From assembly GCA_028565635.1 (NCBI GenBank), contig JAOXYB010044237.1, positions 1 through 12,537 on the forward strand: a stretch of 12,537 nt of DNA. Reading direction: 5' to 3'. Below, one piece after another: positions 7,891 through 12,537 of the stretch. This DNA comes from Phoronis ovalis (taxonomy: Eukaryota; Phoronida; Phoronidae). Every line of letters starts with the position of its first letter. Position 1 is the stretch's first letter. A program made the translations under genes and the position numbers. Under the pieces are notes generated by a model that saw nothing but the letters and a program-made list of their open reading frames with translations, searched no databases and was not told where the DNA came from.

Positions 7891-8235
7891 CTATAATACA
7901 ATCTAAACAAAATATCAGAATTTAACTTTCTTTTGCTGTTCACCTGGGCAGATTAACATGCAGCACCAGTTATCCAGAAAAACTACATAATAAGCAATGT
8001 CACATATATCCAATGGCACAATTACTGGCAGCACTTCGAAATAGAAATCTGATTGAGCAAGAACAATTCTCTAAGGGTGAAAGACATGATTTCGTACTAT
8101 TTGAAGGCATGAAACAAAAATTGACTTTGTTTTGACCACTTGGCACTGTATTTAATAATTTTGTTAGACAATAATATTCATGCAATCTCCACCAGAATAT
8201 AAAATCTTGTAGTGTCGTTATTTTTCCAGTTCTTG

Positions 8236-8295
8236 CTACGAATCGGGGCTTGTGCCTTTTAAATACCACATTCCACCTCTGGTTACGCAGTAATC
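8236..8295 (-). CDS. POLR3E: POLR3E last exon (GGMWYLKGT and stop)
   Basis: 60-nt exon after CACATTTTCCAG, reading DYCVTRGGMWYLKGTSPDS and TAG (8236-8238 on the plus strand as CTA). Matches the human C-terminus CCVSYGGMWYLKGT. Confidence 0.93.
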   Translation of the reverse strand, partial: DYCVTRGGMWYLKGTSPDS

Positions 8296-11200
8296 CTGGA
8301 AAATGTGAAAGAACAGGTCAGTTTAAAATTTCAAACGACAGCATAGGTACTTCGCATGTATTACATTACAAAGTTACTAAAATAGCCCAGATCAATGTCT
8401 CACTAACGATAGCAGTAATTTATTTTCACTGGATTGAATAATGTCATTCATGGATTAAGTACCTATAACATGACATACCATGCCGCATCTATTTTATAAC
8501 AGTCTTCTATGAAAACTCGCTGCTGTATATCCAGCAGGTAAAAATGGATTCAAAAGTAAAGTATATTATTCAATATAATTATTCCAACCTATTAGTATTA
8601 GATCAAGTTATCAATTACATGCATATGTTATCGTCTAGTACTTTTAAAATATTCTAAACCGTGAAATTACTATGTGTAAATACAAACGTAAACTGTAGTA
8701 CAGAAATGTCATTTCTCAAGTAACACTGGGTAAAAGATTATCATTTGTTAGTAACATGGCTATAAAGCAACGATAATTAGATAATTATAGATAATTATGA
8801 AACAATATTTTTAATAACTGCAATAAAAGCTCCCAATGGATCACTAACCTTGAGTATTTTTTTGATTTCGCTTTCCGAAGGTGACCCTATATTTTTTTCT
8901 TCAATGTTCTTTTTTAAAATGGTACTTTTAATGCGATATGCTGAAGAGAACATTGAAAGCATGACAGATCTAATATTATCCATTTTATCACCAGTTTTGA
9001 CTAGAGCAAAGAGCGGCTCCTCTGTTGAAGTTGGTGGCCACTGAAAGTGAAAATAAGCTTTATTTCATATAATTTTACAGACTGTAATCTGCAATTAAAA
9101 CTCCCCATTTTGGAAACCGGAAAGCCCCCCCCACCAACTAAAACAAACCTACTGATTTGGTCTAAAATTTCCGAATGCATAAGATTGAAAGAAAAAGCAT
9201 TCTTACTACTAGCTCAAATTGACATCCCCATTTACTGACCCTGTTTTCACAAATTTTATTAATCTTTAATTCTGTAATTACTAATGGTGGAATGCACTAA
9301 ACTCTCAGTCAGAAAAATTCTTACCTGATTCTTCAATTGCACTCCCCCAACTTCTATAATAGTCTGCTCCAATAATTTATCAGAAACACCAGTCCCTAAA
9401 ACATGTCCTGGTTGACACTGTGCTAATTTCAAACCAAATAATCGTCTTAACTCACTTAGTGTTAATACATATCTGCTATATAATTTTTCTTGCACAAAAT
9501 TCATCAGTTCAGTTTGTAATTCCACAGATGGTGTAGCTGTCATTTCTACATCGCCATTTTGGATAGTTCTATTATCCGTGTATGAGGCGGTTTCAAAAAT
9601 ATGATTAGGCAAATTATCACAATTTTCTTCTTTTACTCCATGACCGCTTCCACTACGTGAATGTCTTTGATCAGATTTTGTTTGTTGCATTTGGTCAGTG
9701 TCAGTATCACTTAAATCTGATAGAGATTTATCACCTGATTTTGTCCTTGACCTTGACGCTGTTCTCCGTCGCTTTGGCTTTTCTATCTGTTGACTTTGCC
9801 CTTCGTCTCCAGTTTTAGTAGTTTTGAGAGTCTTAAGAAGTTGTTGATATTTCAGTTCCCACAACTTTCCCTGCCTCTCAACAACATCAGGATGCCTGGG
9901 AAAATACAGCAAGCAAGTTTTAACTTTCAATAAATTAAATATTCACATCTCGATGGTACAGAAAGGGAGAGCATAGCATACAGAAATCAATAAATAACAA
10001 CCTAAAAATCTGATAGTCAAAGGTATGCATTACGAAATAAATGCTTTATGTATGTAACATCATAATAGTCTATTGAAAAGATAGTTTCTAACAGATTAAG
10101 TAGTAATCCAACATAATTTCAGGTAAAATGTTTCACAGAGCTACAAAAACAACTTGGCTATGTTTGAAAAAACTGGTGATCCAAATTTCATAAAATATCA
10201 CAACACAGCTCAATAGTAGTGATACCAATGAAATAAGATCACTGAGGATAATTATTTCATTAAAAACGGTATTTTATTACAGGTGAAATGTTTCATAAGG
10301 CTTTTCAATGGCAAATAAGAATATTTGTCAGAAATAATCATCCTATAGTCTTCTCACAGCTATTCCATCAGTTGATTTACCCTCTACTTCCTGTTTTTAT
10401 ACACGTGCAAACTACCAATTGATTACATTATAAATAAAGTTTTATCTGACTTTAAAAAATCAGGAAACAAAATCAAATTTTAGAAAAATGAACCTTTTGA
10501 GTACATGTATTATGCTGTATTATACTATATTATATATTATATCAACAGGAAAAAATTCTAAACCTAACAATTATTTTTAATTTGATAAGTTTGTTATAAT
10601 TCTTGTTAATGTAAGTTTGGTTTGCACATATAGTGTTAGGGGGAGGAGACTGGAACAGCTATGCATAAGACGTTTCTATTCTATGAAGTTTACCACCATT
10701 GAAATTTCTTTCGGTTTTCATGAAATTTGGTTTGATAGTTTTTCAAACAAAGTGAAGTTGTTTTTGAAGCTCTGTCAAACATTTATCCGATATTATGTTG
10801 GATTACATCTTAATATCTTTTCGACATATATACGTACCTGTCAACAAAATCTTTATCAAATTCTAAAAGAAATTCCCAGCCTTGATTAACTCTAATTCGT
10901 GACATTTGTTCTAAAATTTCTTTTACATCTTCTGCTGCTAACTGAAACAAGAGGAATAACACCGATATTTAACTAATAAAATTTCACTGATTAAAAAACA
11001 ATGTCACCCAGGTGAAATTGGTAAAAGTCTTCACCTAATAAAACCATTCAGTCAATTCTTATTACATTACAAACAGCAACCAGGTAGTCCAGAGATAACT
11101 GACAAATTTAAAAGGTTGTCTGCTAGTTCGAAAAGAAAGATACAATAAATGAATTTGCTGCTGAAACGACTAACAAGTTCCTGTAGCACTAATGCTTGGC

Positions 11201-12286
11201 CTGCAAAGTCATGGAATAAACATTAGCAGGTTCACATTTAGTGCACATGCTAGACAATGCTGAAAAATAAATAAGATATTAGTATAAACAGAAGATATTA
11301 CCTTAATGATTGATGTGATGTCTTTTCTAACAAGGTATCTGTTTTGGGTAAATTTCCACATCTGAAAAATATACTTATGTATTACAGCTACATTGAAAAT
11401 GAGTAAGGCATCATTGATCTACACATTTAAACATTTTAATACATTATAACAAGTGTGGTAAGCTTCACTGATTTTAGAGTCTTCACATGACAAAACTACT
11501 TCACAAAAAATTATTACCAAAATTTAGTAACCATTTCTGCAAACAGTTTAAGTTATGGTGAGACCCATTAATTTCCAAACAGGTAATGCTTTTTTAAATA
11601 CTTTGAACTAATGTATGCATCAAGGTAAGAAACACTCACCACATAATCTCTCCCTCTACATAGGACTTCAGCTGGGGCTCCGCTATGAGCACTGTATGAA
11701 TCTTTACGGTAAAGAGTCTCACTATAAATGTTCAAAAATGTATTATTCCCACTCAGATATTTATACAAAACAAAAAATATCATTCTATTATTTATTCAGT
11801 TTTACCATGCATAGTGAAAACAAACAGTTATAAAATTGAAAACTTATGTCTTTCATATCAAGCATGGTCTCTTTTTAAAAGGATGCATCCCGAACAAATA
11901 ATTGTACTGAATAAACAATAATAAAAATACAACTCGCGACTGTACTGTATTCTGAAGAAACAAAATAAGCCTGTTCAAACAACTTGCCTACTTATTGCAG
12001 AAATGTACATTATTTTTAAATATACTGTATGTATACATGTAACATCCTGCCATTTCTAGTTTATTTAACAACATTCTCAAAGATTTTTCAATAGGTCTAT
12101 AATTTGTGCACTACACAATGACTGAGATATATCAGATATCTGTGCGATAGTAGAACATTGAATACCTTTTGACAACCCAACAGCCTTGAACACACATGGC
12201 TACTTGTTGTAATGAGCGTAGGGTGGCTGTCTGGTCCGTTCCTTTAGGCAACAGTGACATTAGTCGGCTAAACTGAATAGTTTTCG
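8236..12286 (-). CDS. POLR3E: RNA polymerase III subunit RPC5, C-terminal part (7 exons, 5' end off window)
   Basis: Minus-strand exons 12286-12166, 11721-11640, 11361-11302, 10941-10838, 9895-9325, 9040-8849 and 8295-8236 join without a phase error into 395 residues plus a partial codon. Strong matches to human POLR3E in order: LMSLL ... VAMCVQGCWVVK, HSGAPAEVLCRGRDYV, MWKFTQNRYLVRKD, AEDVKEILEQMSRIRVNQGW, HPDVVERQGKLW, YVLTLSELRRLFGLKLA, and the terminal GGMWYLKGT. RPC5 pairs with RPC4 in the TFIIF-like subcomplex of nuclear Pol III, acting in initiation and termination on tRNA and 5S genes. The part here covers the metazoan C-terminal winged-helix extension absent from yeast Rpc37. The N-terminal dimerisation region that binds RPC4 lies right of the window. 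Confidence 0.95.
8296..8848 (-). other. POLR3E last intron
   Basis: 553-bp intron, AT-rich. It holds a small run of ATAATTA-type repeats at about 8770-8800 and no gene. Confidence 0.6.
8849..9040 (-). CDS. POLR3E: POLR3E penultimate exon
   Basis: Phase 0 at both ends, 64 codons. Begins WPPTSTEEPLFALVKTGD (human FPPQTAAS ... VFALWESGD) and carries the final winged-helix helices up to EIKKILK. Confidence 0.92.
9325..9895 (-). CDS. POLR3E: POLR3E large exon with charged linker and winged helix
   Basis: Starts HPDVVERQGKLW, then a disordered linker: basic RRRTASRSRTK followed by Ser/Asp-rich SLSDLSDTDTD (about 9691-9780), and a VKEE sequence fitting the sumoylation consensus. It ends in the conserved winged helix ELMNFVQ ... 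YVLTLSELRRLFGLKLA (about 9421-9522). Human RPC5 has a comparable charged linker with IKEE here. Phase 0 at the GTAAGA donor. Confidence 0.94.
9896..10837 (-). other. POLR3E longest intron
   Basis: 942 bp, AT-rich. A 16-bp near-identical word CAGGTRAAATGTTTCA occurs at about 10120 and 10280, a possible remnant of an old repeat. Plus-strand open frames here overlap the adjacent exon antisense and are not genes. Confidence 0.5.
10838..10941 (-). CDS. POLR3E: POLR3E exon (AEDVKEILEQMSRIRVNQGW)
   Basis: Bounded by CTTGTTTCAG and a strong GTACGT donor. Continues into EFLLEFDKDFVD and leaves in phase 2. Corresponds to the human CAEDVKDFLEHM ... INKGWEF segment. Confidence 0.93.
10942..11301 (-). 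other. POLR3E intron
   Basis: 360-bp AT-rich intron with normal ends. Nothing else seen. Confidence 0.6.
11302..11361 (-). CDS. POLR3E: POLR3E exon (MWKFTQNRYLVRKD)
   Basis: Short 60-nt exon, phase 0 at both ends, between ATTTTTCAG and GTAATA. Aligns with human MWKFTQSRWVVRKE. Confidence 0.93.
11640..11721 (-). CDS. POLR3E: POLR3E exon (HSGAPAEVLCRGRDYV)
   Basis: Near-identical to the human HSGVPAEVLCRGRDFV block. Completes a Ser codon from the previous exon and ends in phase 0 at GTGAGT. Confidence 0.94.
11722..12165 (-). other. POLR3E intron
   Basis: 444-bp AT-rich intron. Contains a TATACATGTA word near 12031 and no coding signal. Confidence 0.6.
12166..12286 (-). CDS. POLR3E: POLR3E exon (LMSLL/VQGCWVVK)
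   Basis: Preceded on the minus strand by TTATTTGTAG and followed by AG/GTATTC. Encodes KTIQFSRLMSLLPKGTD and then the conserved VAMCVQGCWVVK winged-helix core. Enters in phase 1 and leaves in phase 2. Confidence 0.9.
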
Positions 12287-12537
12287 CTACAAATAAACAA
12301 AACCATTACTGAACATATTCCACATCGTTGTCTTGTGAAATATTTAAAACAAAACGGTATTAAACACTGTCCCAATTAAATTAAACCTTCTATTTTTTTT
12401 CCTTATGACTCACATGGATATCTAGATGACCAGTGCATGTGTATTTAACAAGAGGTCTGCGGGTGCAGACAGATGCCCATCATATGATGTAGTTACTGTA
12501 GTTGTAAAGCCATCTTTGTATGTATAAGAGTTGTAAG
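12287..12537 (-). other. POLR3E intron, partial
   Basis: No exon matching the preceding RPC5 segment was found here, so the next upstream exon lies beyond the window. Confidence 0.5.

Larger units (their letters stand above)
7363..8235. other. Shared 3' region of the convergent CDR2 and POLR3E genes
   Basis: Contains both 3' UTRs. Minus-strand AATAAA words (plus-strand TTTATT at 7885-7890 and 7859-7864) and an ATTAAA variant at 8151-8156 are candidates for POLR3E. A 40-codon plus-strand open frame from 8013 matches nothing I recognise. Confidence 0.5.

Noticed and set aside
8013-8135. 40-codon plus-strand open frame starting MAQLLAAL
   Set aside because: Fairly protein-like, but it has no splice context linking it to CDR2 and no recognised relative; sits in the POLR3E 3' UTR on the other strand.
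8000-8269. 89-codon minus-strand open frame
   Set aside because: An alternative frame of the last POLR3E exon running into its 3' UTR; not protein-like.
10617-10889. 90-codon plus-strand open frame
   Set aside because: Mostly intron sequence and antisense to a POLR3E exon; no domain or coding bias.
11568-11833. Open frames on both strands around 11568-11833
   Set aside because: The minus one is only partly real (the POLR3E exon at 11640-11721 read on into introns); the plus one is its shadow.
1-12537. CRISPR array, tRNA, rRNA or prokaryotic operon
   Set aside because: No regularly spaced repeats, cloverleaf candidates or rRNA-like segments were recognised, and the genes are intron-split animal genes.

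Overview
The window looks like nuclear DNA from an AT-rich invertebrate animal. Genes are split by GT-AG introns of about 280-1000 bp, coding exons stand out by codon content, AATAAA signals follow the stop codons, and nothing suggests bacterial operons. The frequent TACATGT/ACATGTA word and a degraded metalloprotease-CUB gene would fit a mollusc or related lophotrochozoan. The phylum is an inference, not read directly.

Layout, left to right. (1) About 213-2897, plus strand: a broken secreted metalloprotease gene. At least six exon remnants can be followed. They hold a reprolysin-like (M12B/ADAM-type) zinc motif, a post-catalytic Cys/Pro linker and a C-terminal CUB domain. Several exon junctions still agree in phase, but there are in-frame stops, frameshifts, a lost third zinc-ligand histidine and an altered Met-turn. 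Its 5' exons lie left of the window. (2) About 3197-3830: a 634-bp non-autonomous DNA-transposon-like element (MITE) with 26-bp terminal inverted repeats, 24 of 26 matching. (3) 4138-7362, plus strand: a complete four-exon gene for a CDR2/CDR2L family coiled-coil protein (452 residues; human CDR2 has 454). All splice phases agree. The end of exon 1 and its donor are tandemly duplicated inside intron 1, creating a possible in-frame 30-nt microexon. (4) 8236-12286, minus strand: seven exons encoding the last 395 residues of RNA polymerase III subunit RPC5 (POLR3E). Its N-terminal exons lie right of the window.

The CDR2 and POLR3E genes converge, with 873 bp between their stop codons. From memory, human CDR2 and POLR3E are also tail-to-tail neighbours on chromosome 16p12. 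This suggests an old conserved gene pair, which is the main evolutionary point of the window. I see no sign of a novel defence or mobile system. The two most unusual items are the duplicated splice unit in CDR2 and the decayed metalloprotease whose active site is also altered.
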